From Kitasatospora sp. MAA4 (GTDB taxonomy: Bacteria > Actinomycetota > Actinomycetes > Streptomycetales > Streptomycetaceae), in contig NZ_JARZAI010000005.1 in NCBI RefSeq assembly GCF_029893355.1, positions 248,001-312,000 of the forward strand: a DNA stretch of 64,000 nucleotides. Direction: 5' to 3'. The notes beneath the pieces are model-generated. The model was not told the origin of the DNA. It did no database searches and was given only the letters and a program-made list of their open reading frames with translations. Every line of letters begins with the position of its first letter. Positions within the stretch are counted from its first letter, which is position 1. Positions 29,674 to 39,971 of the stretch are shown here, piece by piece. A program made the position numbers and the translations under genes.

Positions 29674-30708
29674 TCAGGAAGCGGCGGGGTCCTTCACCGG
29701 GACGGCCTTCTCCTTTGGCGCGGACTTCTCTTCCACCGCCGACTTCTCCTCCGGCGCCGACTTCTTCTCCGGCGCTGACTTCTCGTCCGGCGCGCCCAGG
29801 GTCTCCAGCGCCTCCACCGCCTTCAGAGCATCCGCCGCGTCCAGTTCGGCAGGGGCCTGCGGGGCGTCCGATCCGGCCTTGGCCTCCGGGTCGATCGAGT
29901 CCGGCGCCTCGCGGCCGGGCCGCTTGCGGCCGACGATCACCAGGTAGGTGACCGCACCGAGGAAGACGACGATGCAGGTCCAGTCGTTGAGCCGCAGGCC
30001 CAGGATGTGGTGGGCCTCGTCGATCCGCAGGTACTCGATCCAGGCGCGACCCACCGTGTACGCGGCGACGTACAGCGCGAACACCCGGCCGTGGCCCAGC
30101 GTCCAGCGGCGGTCGGCCCAGAGCACCAGCAGCGCGACACCGACGCACCAGATCGACTCGTACAGGAAGGTCGGCTGGAAGACGCCGTTGGTGACGCTGC
30201 CGTCGGGGTTGACCTTGTGGATCTCCAGGCCCCACGGCATCGTGGTCGCCTTGCCGTACAGCTCCTGGTTGAACCAGTTGCCCCAGCGGCCGCACGCCTG
30301 CGCGAGCGCGATGCCCGGGGCGATGGCGTCCGCGTAGGCGGGCAGCGGGACGCCCCGGCGGCGGCAGCCGATCCAGGCGCCCACCGCGCCGAGCGCGATC
30401 GCGCCCCAGATGCCCAGGCCGCCCTCCCAGATCCGCAGGGCGTTCCAGGGGTCCATCCCCGGGGCGAAGTAGAGCTGGTTGTCGGTGACCACGTGGTAGA
30501 GGCGGCCGCCGACCAGGCCGAACGGCACCGCCCAGACGGCGATGTCACCGACCGTGTGCTTGGCGCCGCCGCGGGCGACCCAGCGCTTGCTGCCGAGCCA
30601 GACGGCGACGGCGACACCGATGATGATGCAGAAGGCGTACGCGCGTAGCGGGACCGGTCCGAGGTAGAGGACGCCCCGCGACGGGCTCGGAATGTAAGCG
30701 ATATCCAT
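29674..30708 (-). CDS. lgt: Prolipoprotein diacylglyceryl transferase
   Basis: A 344-residue membrane enzyme that transfers diacylglycerol from phosphatidylglycerol to the lipobox Cys of prolipoproteins such as the lipoproteins encoded elsewhere in this window. The signature CGRWGNWFNQELYG fits the Lgt GRxGNxxNxE pattern, and FLYESIWCVG and YRIDEAHH-type blocks agree. The last ~75 residues form a repetitive Lys/Glu/Ala/Pro cytoplasmic tail (EKKSAPEEKSA), common in actinobacterial Lgt. Start ATG 30708. It is the usual neighbour of the trp cluster in streptomycetes. Confidence 0.95.
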   Translation of the reverse strand: MDIAYIPSPSRGVLYLGPVPLRAYAFCIIIGVAVAVWLGSKRWVARGGAKHTVGDIAVWAVPFGLVGGRLYHVVTDNQLYFAPGMDPWNALRIWEGGLGIWGAIALGAVGAWIGCRRRGVPLPAYADAIAPGIALAQACGRWGNWFNQELYGKATTMPWGLEIHKVNPDGSVTNGVFQPTFLYESIWCVGVALLVLWADRRWTLGHGRVFALYVAAYTVGRAWIEYLRIDEAHHILGLRLNDWTCIVVFLGAVTYLVIVGRKRPGREAPDSIDPEAKAGSDAPQAPAELDAADALKAVEALETLGAPDEKSAPEKKSAPEEKSAVEEKSAPKEKAVPVKDPAAS

Positions 30709-30816
30709 GGCAGGGTCGACGCTACCTTGTCGTGACCTTGCTTCCGGTGCCGCCCGGGGTACCGGTTCGGATACGGCGCCACTGCGTCATACACGGCGGC
30801 GCCGCACCGCGCCGGC

Positions 30817-31698
30817 TCAGCCGGTGGCGCCGGGGGCGGGCTGGGCCGGCTGGTTCGGGTCGGTCTCGGCGGCGGTGCTGGTCGGCGCCGGGCTGGCCGA
30901 GGCCGACCCGGTGGTGCCCAGCGTCTTGCCGGCGTTTGCCTCGTTCACCCACTTCACCAGGTTGTCGGGGGTGATCTCGTCGTTGCCGTTCTTGGGGTAG
31001 ATCGGCTTGCCGTTGAGCAGGATGGTCGGCGTCGAGGTGTAGCCGGACTTGTCGAAGTCCTGCTCCACCGCGGAGACCCAGCTGCCGAACTTGTTGCTGT
31101 TGACGCAGCTCTCGAACGTCGGCGAGTCCAGGCCCGGCACCTGCTTGGCGAGCGTGATCAGCTGGGACTTGTCCTTCCAGCTGTCGACCGTCTCGTCCGG
31201 CTGGTTGCGGTAGAGGACGTCGTGGTAGGCGCGGAAGTACCCGGCGTCCTGGGCGCAGGCCAGCGCGTTGGCGCCGTTCTTGGAGCCCTTGCCGCCGTCG
31301 TGCCGGTCGATGAACGACACGATGTGGTAGTTGCCGTAGATCTTGCCCTGGTCCTGCAACTGGTCGACGGTGGGCGCGAATTGGCGCTCGAACTGACCGC
31401 AGGCCGGGCAGCGCGGGTCCTCGTAGACGGTGAGGGTGGACGGCGCGTTGGCCGGGCCGTCCGGGATCACCAGGTTCTTGTTGCCGATCGCGCCGGCCGG
31501 GGAGGCCGTCGGGGTGTCCGGCTTGGAGCGCTGGTTCTGCACGAAGACGCCGACGCCGGCCGCGACCGCCAGCACCGCGACGACCGAGCCCAGGACGATC
31601 ATCTTCTTCTTGCGGCTTTCCCTGGCCTCCTGGGCGGCCCGGTCCTCCCGCATCCGCTCACGGGCCGTGCGCTTGCCTTCTCGGTTCTTCTCACTCAT
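30817..31698 (-). CDS. Membrane-anchored DsbA-like thioredoxin-fold protein
   Basis: A 293-residue protein. A charged cytoplasmic head (about 1-30) precedes one transmembrane helix (MIVLGSVVAVLAVAAGVGVF), then an extracellular thioredoxin fold with the active-site CPAC in YEDPRCPACGQFERQF and the cis-Pro region STPTILLNGKPIYP. This matches the DsbA/DSBA_4 group of disulfide oxidoreductases facing outside the membrane. A Pro/Ser/Ala-rich tail ends it. The MauE-domain protein upstream on the same strand (66 bp) is a plausible redox partner. Confidence 0.88.
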   Translation of the reverse strand: MSEKNREGKRTARERMREDRAAQEARESRKKKMIVLGSVVAVLAVAAGVGVFVQNQRSKPDTPTASPAGAIGNKNLVIPDGPANAPSTLTVYEDPRCPACGQFERQFAPTVDQLQDQGKIYGNYHIVSFIDRHDGGKGSKNGANALACAQDAGYFRAYHDVLYRNQPDETVDSWKDKSQLITLAKQVPGLDSPTFESCVNSNKFGSWVSAVEQDFDKSGYTSTPTILLNGKPIYPKNGNDEITPDNLVKWVNEANAGKTLGTTGSASASPAPTSTAAETDPNQPAQPAPGATG

Positions 31699-31763
31699 TG
31701 ACTTAGCTCTCAGCAGACTCGGCGGGTTCGGTGGGAGGTCGGAGGTCAGCGGTCAGGGCGGGC

Positions 31764-32312
31764 CTACGCGGCCAGCCAGGCGTCCGCGGACAGCTTGGTG
31801 CGGGGCCGGAAGACCAGCCAGAGCGCCAGCAGCAGGAAGCCGATGTCGCGCAGGATCTCCTGCAGGTACTCGGTCTGCGAGGCGTCCACCGCGCCGCCGC
31901 CGCCGAAGCAGCCGCAGTCGATCGAGATGCCGCGCGCCCAGGCCGAGCTGATCCCGGCGATGAAGGTCAGCAGGAGCAGCACGGAGACCACCGCGGCGAT
32001 CCGCACCCCCAGGCCGACCACCAGCAGCACGGCCAGCGCGATCTCCAGGAACGGCAGCCCGTACCCGACCGGTTTGACCAGCCCCTCCGGCAGCAGCCGG
32101 TAGGCCCGGACGGCCTGGGCCGCCACCGCCGGGTCGGAGACCTTGGCCAGTCCGGCCCAGGCCCAGACGACCGCCAGGCCGAGCCGGGCGGCGGTGCTGA
32201 TCCACTCGGCGGCCGGCCCGTCGGTCACCCGCCGCAGCGCCGACCGCGCGCCGGCCGCGGAGCCGGGCGGCTCACCCGCTCGGCTCGGCGGGCTGTCCTG
32301 CTGACTGGCCAT
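31764..32312 (-). CDS. MauE/DoxX-family membrane protein
   Basis: A 182-residue protein with four hydrophobic helices. ARLGLAVVWAWAGLAKVSDP and PFLEIALAVLLVVGLGVRIA are typical of MauE/DoxX proteins, and the conserved cysteine pair appears in SIDCGCFGGGG. MauE is associated with disulfide formation in exported proteins. GAGGGGG precedes the ATG. It is placed directly upstream of the DsbA-like gene and is likely its membrane redox partner. Confidence 0.86.
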   Translation of the reverse strand: MASQQDSPPSRAGEPPGSAAGARSALRRVTDGPAAEWISTAARLGLAVVWAWAGLAKVSDPAVAAQAVRAYRLLPEGLVKPVGYGLPFLEIALAVLLVVGLGVRIAAVVSVLLLLTFIAGISSAWARGISIDCGCFGGGGAVDASQTEYLQEILRDIGFLLLALWLVFRPRTKLSADAWLAA

Positions 32313-32437
32313 CGGAAGACCCCCTCGGGAACGCCATCTGCCCGGGCAGGCCTACCGCCGGAGCTACTTGACGAACCGTAGGGGATATCACCCGGTTCCC
32401 GCACATTGCCCCATTCACCCGAATGAGTGCAGATGCC

Positions 32438-32704
32438 CTACTTGCCGGTGTTGACGACCGGTTCCGCGGTCACGCCGCCCGACCCGGGCAGCGGGGCGCG
32501 GTGCCCTCGGCCACCGGAGCGGGCCGCCCGGGCCGCCGCCTGCAACTGGTCCTCGCCGGACCGCGGGTAGGCCTGCCGGGCCGCCTGCTCCGCACCGCGC
32601 CTGGCCAGCGCCGCTCCGACCACGTGCTCACCCCCGAAAGCCGCCCCCAGTACCAGGACCGCGGCGGCAGCCCGCAGGAGTACAGCACGCTGGAGACAGG
32701 CCAC
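32438..32704 (-). CDS. Small exported or membrane-associated protein, unknown
   Basis: An 88-residue protein from GTG 32704, which has GAAGGGA about 5 nt upstream. The N-terminus LQRAVLLRAAAAVLVLGAAF is a plausible signal or anchor, followed by an Ala/Arg/Gln-rich region. I do not recognise the family. It lies between trpA and the MauE gene on the same strand, with 200 bp separating it from trpA. Confidence 0.5.
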   Translation of the reverse strand: MACLQRAVLLRAAAAVLVLGAAFGGEHVVGAALARRGAEQAARQAYPRSGEDQLQAAARAARSGGRGHRAPLPGSGGVTAEPVVNTGK

Positions 32705-32848
32705 GGCGATCCCTTCGGAGCGGCTGGATTGTTGAGGAGTGTACGAACAGTGACGGCACAGAAGAGTCCCCAAGCCGCTCCCCGTCCAACGCCCGGCTGG
32801 TGCCGATGACACGTCAGGGCCCGATAGTTCACTCGTACGGGGAACACG

Positions 32849-32890
32849 CCGACGGCCCGCCACCCCCGGGCAGGGGTGGCGGGCCGTCGG
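32849..32890 (-). terminator. Terminator of the trp operon
   Basis: Perfect 18-bp stem (32849-32866 with 32873-32890) and 6-nt loop CGGGCA, just beyond the trpA stop on the minus strand. Confidence 0.92.
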
Positions 32891-32905
32891 TGGTAAAGGC
32901 CTGGC

Positions 32906-33715
32906 TCAGCGGCGGCGGACGCCCTGCGCGAGGTCGGCCGCCAGCGCGCGGACGGCCGCCAGCGCGGCCTCCTCGTCCTGGCCGGCGTCCAGGATCCGCT
33001 GGACGAAGGCCGATCCGACGATCACACCGTCGGCGAAGCCGGCCACCTCGGTGGCCTGCGCGGCGGTGGAGACGCCGAGTCCGACGCAGACCGGCAGGTC
33101 GGTGGTGGCCCGGGTGCGGGCGACCAGGTCCTGCGCCATGCTGCCGACCTGGGCCCGGCTCCCGGTCACGCCCATCACGGCGGCCGCGTAGACGAACCCG
33201 CTGCCGGCCGCGGTGACCTCGGCCAGCCGCTTGTCCTTGCTGCTGGGCGCGACCACGAAGACGGTGTCGAGACCGTGCTCGCCGGCCGCCTTGCGCCACT
33301 CCTCGGACTCCTCGACCGGGAGGTCCGGAAGGATCACGCCCGCTCCCCCGGCCGCGGCCAGGTCGGCGGCGAACCGGGCGACGCCGTAGCGGTCCACCGG
33401 GTTCCAGTACGTCATGACCAGCACGGCCGCCTCGGGGGCCGAGTCGGCCACCTCCTGGACGGTGCGCAGCACATCCTTGATCCGGACGCCGCCGCGCAGC
33501 GCGATGTCGTCCGCGGTCTGGATGGTCGGGCCGTCCAGCACCGGGTCGGAGTGCGGCAGGCCGACCTCGACGATGTCGCAGCCGCCCTCGATCAGCGCGC
33601 GGACCGCCCGGATCCCGCCCTCGATGCTCGGGAAGCCGGCCGGGAGGTAGCCGATCAGGGCGGCACGGTTCTCGGCCTTGGCGGCGGCGAGGACGGCACT
33701 CAGCTTCGAACTCAT
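32906..33715 (-). CDS. trpA: Tryptophan synthase alpha subunit
   Basis: A 269-residue TIM barrel that splits indole-3-glycerol phosphate to indole and glyceraldehyde 3-phosphate. The catalytic Glu lies in CDIVEVGLPHSDPVLDGP and the phosphate-binding loops in FVYAAAVMGVTGSR and GVIVGSAFVQRI. ATG 33715 follows the trpB stop by 2 nt, so it is translationally coupled; a GTG two codons upstream overlaps the stop. It partners with TrpB. Confidence 0.96.
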   Translation of the reverse strand: MSSKLSAVLAAAKAENRAALIGYLPAGFPSIEGGIRAVRALIEGGCDIVEVGLPHSDPVLDGPTIQTADDIALRGGVRIKDVLRTVQEVADSAPEAAVLVMTYWNPVDRYGVARFAADLAAAGGAGVILPDLPVEESEEWRKAAGEHGLDTVFVVAPSSKDKRLAEVTAAGSGFVYAAAVMGVTGSRAQVGSMAQDLVARTRATTDLPVCVGLGVSTAAQATEVAGFADGVIVGSAFVQRILDAGQDEEAALAAVRALAADLAQGVRRR

Positions 33716-33717
33716 GC

Positions 33718-34947
<1,230 letters not shown>

Positions 34948-35020
34948 GACAGAGTCCTTGGCTGAGATGTCGGGCATGCGATGACGTGGAGAGGGAACGG
35001 CATCAGCCGTGCGTCCCGCG

Positions 35021-35146
35021 CTATCGGCTGCCCGGCACCTGACCCGGCTCACAGCCGATCACGTACCGGACCCGCCGCCCCAGCACCCGGCGTGCGGGCG
35101 CACGGCAGCCGCGCGGGCGGCAGCCGGGGGCGAGGCGGGCACTCAT
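35021..35146 (-). CDS. trpM: TrpM small Arg-rich protein
   Basis: A 41-residue protein with 10 Arg and 3 Cys, containing [14 protein letters not shown] and GRRVRYVIG. This is the hallmark of the Streptomyces trpM product encoded between trpC and trpB. In S. coelicolor TrpM is known to influence growth and actinorhodin production, with a proposed link to tryptophan supply. Its ATG lies 7 nt downstream of the trpC stop, so it is probably coupled; a classical Shine-Dalgarno is weak. The frame is intact and shorter than the about 63-residue S. coelicolor protein, lacking an N-terminal extension. Confidence 0.82.
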   Translation of the reverse strand: MSARLAPGCRPRGCRAPARRVLGRRVRYVIGCEPGQVPGSR

Positions 35147-35153
35147 CGTCGGG

Positions 35154-35966
35154 TCAGCCCCGTCCGTTGTTGCGCAGCGCCGGGTGGGCGCCGGCCGCCA
35201 CCAGGTCCGCGACCGCGGCCTTCGGGTCCTTGCCGGTCACCAGCGACTCGCCGACCAGGACGGCGTCCGCGCCCAGGTTGGCGTAGGCGATCAGGTCGTG
35301 CGGGCCGCGCACGCCCGACTCGGCGATCTTCACGATGTGCGCCGGGATGGCGTCCACCACGTTGCCGAAGGTGTTGCGGTCCACCTCGAGGGTCCTGAGG
35401 TTGCGCGCGTTGACGCCGATGATCCGCGCCCCGGCGTCGACCGCGCGGGCGATCTCCTCCTCGTCGTGCACCTCGACCAGCGGGGTCAGCCCGATCGACT
35501 CGGCCCGCTCGATCAGCGAGACCAGGGCGGGCTGCTCCAGCGCCGCGACGATCAGCAGGGCGAGGTCGGCGCCGTGGGCGCGGGCCTCCCAGAGCTGGTA
35601 GGCCGTGACGATGAAGTCCTTGCGCAGCAGCGGGGTGTCCACCGCCGCCCGGACCGCGTCCAGGTCGGCGAGCGACCCGCCGAAGCGGCGCTGCTCGGTG
35701 AGGACGCTGATCGCGGCCGCGCCGCCGGCCGCGTAGTCGACCGCCAGGGCGGCCGGGTCGGCGATCGCGGCCAGTGCGCCCTTGGACGGGCTGGAGCGCT
35801 TGACCTCGCAGATCACCCGGACGCCCTCGCCGCGCAGGGCGGCCACGCCGTCCTTCGCGTCGGGGGCCTTGGCGGCCAGCTCCTTGAGTTCGTCCAGGGA
35901 GACCCGGGCCTGCCGCTCGGCGAGGTCCTCGCGGACCCCGTCAATGATCTCGTCGAGCACACTCAC
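35154..35966 (-). CDS. trpC: Indole-3-glycerol phosphate synthase
   Basis: A 270-residue TIM barrel closing the indole ring. The family motif [15 protein letters not shown] carries the catalytic Glu and Lys, and [18 protein letters not shown] and [14 protein letters not shown] follow. The start is GTG 35966 with GGGGG upstream. It is the first gene of trpC-trpM-trpB-trpA. trpD and trpF are absent from the window. Confidence 0.96.
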   Translation of the reverse strand: MSVLDEIIDGVREDLAERQARVSLDELKELAAKAPDAKDGVAALRGEGVRVICEVKRSSPSKGALAAIADPAALAVDYAAGGAAAISVLTEQRRFGGSLADLDAVRAAVDTPLLRKDFIVTAYQLWEARAHGADLALLIVAALEQPALVSLIERAESIGLTPLVEVHDEEEIARAVDAGARIIGVNARNLRTLEVDRNTFGNVVDAIPAHIVKIAESGVRGPHDLIAYANLGADAVLVGESLVTGKDPKAAVADLVAAGAHPALRNNGRG

Positions 35967-36283
35967 GCTGGCGCCCCCATCAATCTGCTAGCCGGAAGAT
36001 GCTACCGCAGGCGTCGCGCCCGGGTCGACTGCGCCGACTCCGACCGCGTACGTCCGGACACATCACGTCAGGACACGCACGTCACCATGCACGTCGAGGC
36101 CAGGGATGCGAGTCGCCCGGACCGGTGAGATCCGATGCCGGCGCGCCCCCGTTGGCACCTCGATGGTATCGGCACCGGGGCGCACGGGGCGCATCCGCCC
36201 GGCGCGCGTCTCGCGGAGCGGACCGGACGGCGGCAGGCGCGGCGGGCGGTCGTCTCGCAGGTCAGACCGGCGAACGCGGAGCG
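35967..36283. other. Gene-free stretch upstream of trpC
   Basis: 317 bp without a supported gene. It should contain the trpCMBA promoter. I saw no Trp-rich leader peptide or attenuator hairpin series. Confidence 0.5.
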
Positions 36284-36724
36284 TCAGACCAGCGGGGGCG
36301 CCAGGCCGGCCCCGCCCGGGAGGTTGCGGAAGACCGTGAACGCCACCAGCAGCGCGAGCAGCGCCACCGTGCCGCGCAGCCCGAAGGCGATCCGCGGCGG
36401 CGCGCCGTCGGTCAGCGCCGCCCAGGCCCAGCGCACCCACAGCACGCCGAGCACGCCGAACAGCGCGACCGCGAGCAGGTTGTCGTGGCAGGCGGCCGTC
36501 AGGTCGCCGCGGCTGAGCGCGTGGACGCAGCGCAGGCCCCCGCAGCCCGGGCACCACCAGCCGGTGGCCTGCAGGAAGGGGCAGGTCGGGTAGTGGCCCG
36601 GGGTGTTCGGGTCGACGGCCGAGACGTAGAGGGTGGGCAGGGCGACGGCGGCGAGCGCGCCGAACGGGCGGGCGAGGCGGCGCAGTGCGGAGAGCTCACC
36701 GGCCGAGCTGCGGGAGGCGGTCAC
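36284..36724 (-). CDS. DUF2752 membrane protein
   Basis: A 146-residue membrane protein. CPFLQATGWWCPGCGGLRC, then HALSRGDLTAACHDNLLAV, is the hallmark of the DUF2752 family with its Cys-x-x-Cys pair. Three hydrophobic helices are visible. The function is unknown. Start GTG 36724; CAGAAT 7 nt upstream and no Shine-Dalgarno suggest leaderless initiation. Confidence 0.86.
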   Translation of the reverse strand: MTASRSSAGELSALRRLARPFGALAAVALPTLYVSAVDPNTPGHYPTCPFLQATGWWCPGCGGLRCVHALSRGDLTAACHDNLLAVALFGVLGVLWVRWAWAALTDGAPPRIAFGLRGTVALLALLVAFTVFRNLPGGAGLAPPLV

Positions 36725-36792
36725 GGTGTTGATTCTGCCCCTCCCGGGCCCCCGGTCTCACCCACCGCGCAGAGCCGGGGGCGCAAACGCGC

Positions 36793-36831
36793 GGACCGGG
36801 GCGCGAGTCGAGTCGACTCGCGCCCCGGTCC
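36793..36831 (-). terminator. Long hairpin terminator downstream of the HGxxPAAW-type gene
   Basis: A 39-nt near-palindrome: 19-nt arms (36793-36811 and 36813-36831) that match perfectly around a single central base, so the real loop is formed by the innermost bases. It lies 33 nt after the small membrane gene on the minus strand. Confidence 0.8.
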
Positions 36832-36863
36832 GGGGAGAACTCACGTGCTGCTCAGCAGCTGCC

Positions 36864-37130
36864 TCAGGCGGTCGCGGCCTGGGCCTCAGCCCGGCGGGCC
36901 TCGCGCGCCTCGGCCTTGAGGGCCTCGACGGCCGGGTTGGGCTGCTTGCCCATGCCCGCCATCGCCATCGCCTTGCCGACCACGCCGGCCGCCACGATGA
37001 CGACCACGCCGGCCCAGAAGATCGGCACCGAGGCCATGATCATGGCGGCGCCGCTGATGCAGAAGCCGACGAAGGCGATGGCCGAACCGGTCCAGGCGGC
37101 GACGGTGTGTCCGTGCGATGCTGCCGACAT
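36864..37130 (-). CDS. HGxxPAAW-family small membrane protein
   Basis: An 88-residue protein with two hydrophobic helices (AIAFVGFCISGAAMIMAS and AGVVVIVAAGVVGKAM) and a charged Ala/Glu/Arg C-terminus. The N-terminal HGHTVAAW is a variant of the HGxxPAAW motif, with Val in place of Pro. This family is a constant neighbour of the trp genes in streptomycetes; its function is unknown. Confidence 0.82.
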   Translation of the reverse strand: MSAASHGHTVAAWTGSAIAFVGFCISGAAMIMASVPIFWAGVVVIVAAGVVGKAMAMAGMGKQPNPAVEALKAEAREARRAEAQAATA

Positions 37131-37299
37131 GTGAGGGTGCTCCTTGGCTCTACGGTCCTACCGGGGTTCCGGCCAGGTGGGTCCGGGATCTCGCCCCGAC
37201 CGGGCCCGGCGGATTGTCACCCTCCATTGTGGCGGACGCCTACCGCCACCCCAAAGCGGGGTCGGGGTGACAGCGGTCACGGCTCTCGGAGACGGGCTC

Positions 37300-37923
37300 T
37301 CAGCCGGAGGTGGGGTCCTCGCCGCGGTCCAGCGCCTTCCAGAAGTCGGCGGGGGAGTCCGCGGGCCCGGCGGCCGGACGGGCCTTCGCGGTGGCGGGGG
37401 CGTCGTAGCGGGTGCCCATGGTGGGCCAGCAGCGCCCGCGCAGGGCGGTGAGCACGCCCGCGCCCGCCAGCAGCAGCGCACCGGCCAGCGCGACCCAGGG
37501 CCAGACGCTGTGGGTCACCTGCTCGGCCGTGGTCCCCACCAGTCCGAGCTTGGTGGCCGCCGTGGCGTCCACCGTGGAGGTGTCGCCGGCGCCCAGCGCC
37601 GCGGACACCGCCGCGCCCAGGCCCGCCAGCGCCACCAGCGCGCCGACCGCGATCCGTCCCGCCCCGCGGACCGCGAACACCGCGACCGCCGAGGCCAGCC
37701 CGACCAGCGCCAGCGCCCCCGGCAGCCCGGAGATCTCGCTCCCGGTCGCACTCACCGCCAGCTGCCCGCTGACCCGCCCCTGCGCCCACACCCTGCCCAC
37801 CGACGTGAGCACCAGCACGGCCCCCAGCACGGTCAGCAGCAGCATCAACGCCAGACTCCGCCGCGAGGAGGCGGCAGCAGCGGCGGGGGCGGACGAGGCA
37901 CGGGGCGGCGGAATCACGGTCAC
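37300..37923 (-). CDS. Trp biosynthesis-associated membrane protein (TIGR02234-like)
   Basis: A 207-residue membrane protein with four predicted helices. The second segment reads ALVGLASAVAVFAVRGAGR and the fourth WPWVALAGALLLAGAGVL. This is the actinobacterial family consistently placed between trpE and trpC. It ends in a soluble tail with DFWKALDRGEDPT. GATAGT 6 nt upstream of GTG 37923 without a Shine-Dalgarno suggests leaderless initiation. The biochemical role is unknown. Confidence 0.86.
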   Translation of the reverse strand: MTVIPPPRASSAPAAAAASSRRSLALMLLLTVLGAVLVLTSVGRVWAQGRVSGQLAVSATGSEISGLPGALALVGLASAVAVFAVRGAGRIAVGALVALAGLGAAVSAALGAGDTSTVDATAATKLGLVGTTAEQVTHSVWPWVALAGALLLAGAGVLTALRGRCWPTMGTRYDAPATAKARPAAGPADSPADFWKALDRGEDPTSG

Positions 37924-37966
37924 CCGTCCACTATCCCCCGCCCCGGCTCACAACCCCGCACCGGGC

Positions 37967-39472
37967 CTAGCGCAGGGTGTTGGCGGTGGCAACCGCGCGC
38001 AGGACGGCGGCGGCCTTGTTGCGGCACTCGGTGTCCTCGCTGACCGGGTCGGAGTCGGCGACGACGCCCGCGCCGGCCTGGACGTAGGCGGTGTTGTCGC
38101 GCAGGACGGCGGTGCGGATGGCGATCGCGGTGTCGGAGTCGCCGGCGAAGTCCAGGTAGCCCACGCAGCCGCCGTACAGGCCGCGGCGGGTGGGCTCGAT
38201 CTCCTCGATGATCTGCATCGCGCGCGGCTTGGGGGCGCCGGAGAGGGTGCCGGCCGGGAAGCAGGCGGTCAGCACGTCGAAGGCGGTGCGGCCGGCCGCG
38301 ACCTCGCCGGTGACCGTCGAGACGATGTGCATCACGTGGCTGTAGCGCTCGACGGACATGAAGTCGACCACCTCGACGCTGCCCGGCGTGCAGACCCGGC
38401 CCAGGTCGTTGCGGCCGAGGTCGACCAGCATCAGGTGCTCGGCCCGCTCCTTGGGGTCGGCGAGCAGCTCGGCGGCGAGGTCGGCGTCCTCCTGCGGGGT
38501 GGCGCCGCGGTGCCGGGTGCCGGCGATCGGGTGCACCATCGCCTGCCGTCCGGTCACCTTGACCAGCGCCTCGGGGCTGGAGCCGACCACGTCGAAGCCG
38601 CCCTCGGCGGTGCCGTCCGGGCCGGGGAAGCGGAAGAGGTACATGTACGGGCTGGGGTTGGTGGTGCGCAGCACGCGGTAGACGTCCAGCGCGGAGGCCG
38701 GGCAGGGCGCCTCGAAGCGCTGGGAGGGGACCACCTGGAACGCCTCGCCGGCCCGGATCCGCTCCTTCACCAGCTCGACGGCGGCCTGGTAGGGCGCTCC
38801 GCCGAAGGATGAGTGGGCGTCAGCGGCGGTGGGGGTGAAGGTGGCCAGGCCCGGGTCGACGGGCTTGCGCAGCTCGCTCTCCATCGCGTCCAGCCGGGCG
38901 ACGGCGTCCGCGTACGCCTCGTCCACGCCGCTGGCGAGGTCGTTGTGGTTGACCGCGTTGGCGATCAGCAGCACGGTGCCGTCGACGTGGTCGAGCACGG
39001 CGAGGTCGGTGGCGAGCAGCATGGTCAGCTCGGGCAGCTTCAGGTCGTCCGGGGTGAGCTCGGGCAGCTTCTCCAGGCGGCGGACGATGTCGTAGCCGAG
39101 GTAGCCGACCAGGCCGCCGGTGAGCGGCGGCAGGCCGTCGTCGTCGTGCCGGGGCGTGTGCAGCGCCTCGACGGTGGCGCGCAGCACCTGGAGCGGGTCG
39201 CCGGTGGTCGGGATGCCCACCGGCGGGGTGCCGTGCCAGCGGGCGCTGCCGTCCGGGTCGGCCGTCAGGGTGGCCGCGCAGCGCACGCCGACGAACGAGT
39301 AGCGCGACCAACTGCGGCCCTGCTCGGCCGATTCGAGCAGGAAGGTGCCGGGGCGCTCGGCCGCCAGGCTGCGGTAGAGCCCGATCGGTGTGAGGCCGTC
39401 CGCCAGGAGCCGGCGGGTGACCGGGATGACCCGCGTGTCGACGGCGAGCTTGCGGAAGGCCTCAAGGTCCAT
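37967..39472 (-). CDS. trpE: Anthranilate synthase component I
   Basis: A 501-residue chorismate-using enzyme. The conserved C-terminal region has [25 protein letters not shown] and [17 protein letters not shown], and the N-terminal domain carries the tryptophan-feedback element ([16 protein letters not shown]). It works with a TrpG glutamine amidotransferase that is not in this window. It lies 39 bp after hisI on the same strand; that gap holds no Trp-rich leader peptide, so any attenuation would have to act elsewhere. Confidence 0.96.
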   Translation of the reverse strand: MDLEAFRKLAVDTRVIPVTRRLLADGLTPIGLYRSLAAERPGTFLLESAEQGRSWSRYSFVGVRCAATLTADPDGSARWHGTPPVGIPTTGDPLQVLRATVEALHTPRHDDDGLPPLTGGLVGYLGYDIVRRLEKLPELTPDDLKLPELTMLLATDLAVLDHVDGTVLLIANAVNHNDLASGVDEAYADAVARLDAMESELRKPVDPGLATFTPTAADAHSSFGGAPYQAAVELVKERIRAGEAFQVVPSQRFEAPCPASALDVYRVLRTTNPSPYMYLFRFPGPDGTAEGGFDVVGSSPEALVKVTGRQAMVHPIAGTRHRGATPQEDADLAAELLADPKERAEHLMLVDLGRNDLGRVCTPGSVEVVDFMSVERYSHVMHIVSTVTGEVAAGRTAFDVLTACFPAGTLSGAPKPRAMQIIEEIEPTRRGLYGGCVGYLDFAGDSDTAIAIRTAVLRDNTAYVQAGAGVVADSDPVSEDTECRNKAAAVLRAVATANTLR

Positions 39473-39511
39473 GGGAGGGGCACCGATCTCTGGATTGGAT
39501 TGGCAGGGGTG

Positions 39512-39895
39512 TCAGCGGGGCAGCAGAACGTCTTCGTCGAAGCAGGTCCGGGCGCCGGTGTGGCAGGCCGCGCCGACCTGGTCCACCTGCACCAGCAGGG
39601 TGTCCCCGTCGCAGTCCAGCGCCACCGACTTCACGTGCTGGAGGTGGCCCGAGGTGTCGCCCTTGACCCAGTACTCGCTGCGGCTGCGGCTCCAGTAGGT
39701 GCAGCGTCCGGTGGTCAGCGTGCGATGCAGCGCCTCGTCGTCCATCCAGCCGAGCATCAGCACCTCGCCGGTGTCGTACTGCTGCGCGACGGCGGGCAGC
39801 AGCCCGTCCTCGGTGCGCTTGAGGCGGGCGGCGATGGCGGGGTCGAGGGCGGTGCTGCCGGGGGCGGCGGGCACGGAGGACGGTACGGATGACAT
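39512..39895 (-). CDS. hisI: Phosphoribosyl-AMP cyclohydrolase
   Basis: A 127-residue enzyme opening the purine ring in histidine synthesis. The family features are [31 protein letters not shown] and the metal-binding set in [17 protein letters not shown] and [16 protein letters not shown] ends 6 nt upstream of ATG 39895 and there is no Shine-Dalgarno, which favours a leaderless start. It is separated from the main his operon by about 15 kb and placed upstream of trpE. Confidence 0.94.
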   Translation of the reverse strand: MSSVPSSVPAAPGSTALDPAIAARLKRTEDGLLPAVAQQYDTGEVLMLGWMDDEALHRTLTTGRCTYWSRSRSEYWVKGDTSGHLQHVKSVALDCDGDTLLVQVDQVGAACHTGARTCFDEDVLLPR

Positions 39896-39913
39896 GCGGA
39901 CATTGTGGCAGCA

Positions 39914-39927
39914 GCGGGTGATCCCGC
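39914..39927. repeat. Small palindrome in the hisI divergent promoter region
   Basis: GCGGG-TGAT-CCCGC, five-bp arms, located between the divergent starts of hisI (39895) and the septum-formation-like gene (39972). It may be an operator. Confidence 0.3.
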
Positions 39928-39971
39928 GGAAACTCCCCCGGAGCAGGTACTGCTGCGGGATTCTGGTCGGC

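Noticed and set aside
39473..39511. trpE leader peptide or attenuator
   Set aside because: The 39-bp gap after hisI contains no Trp codon run and no competing hairpins.
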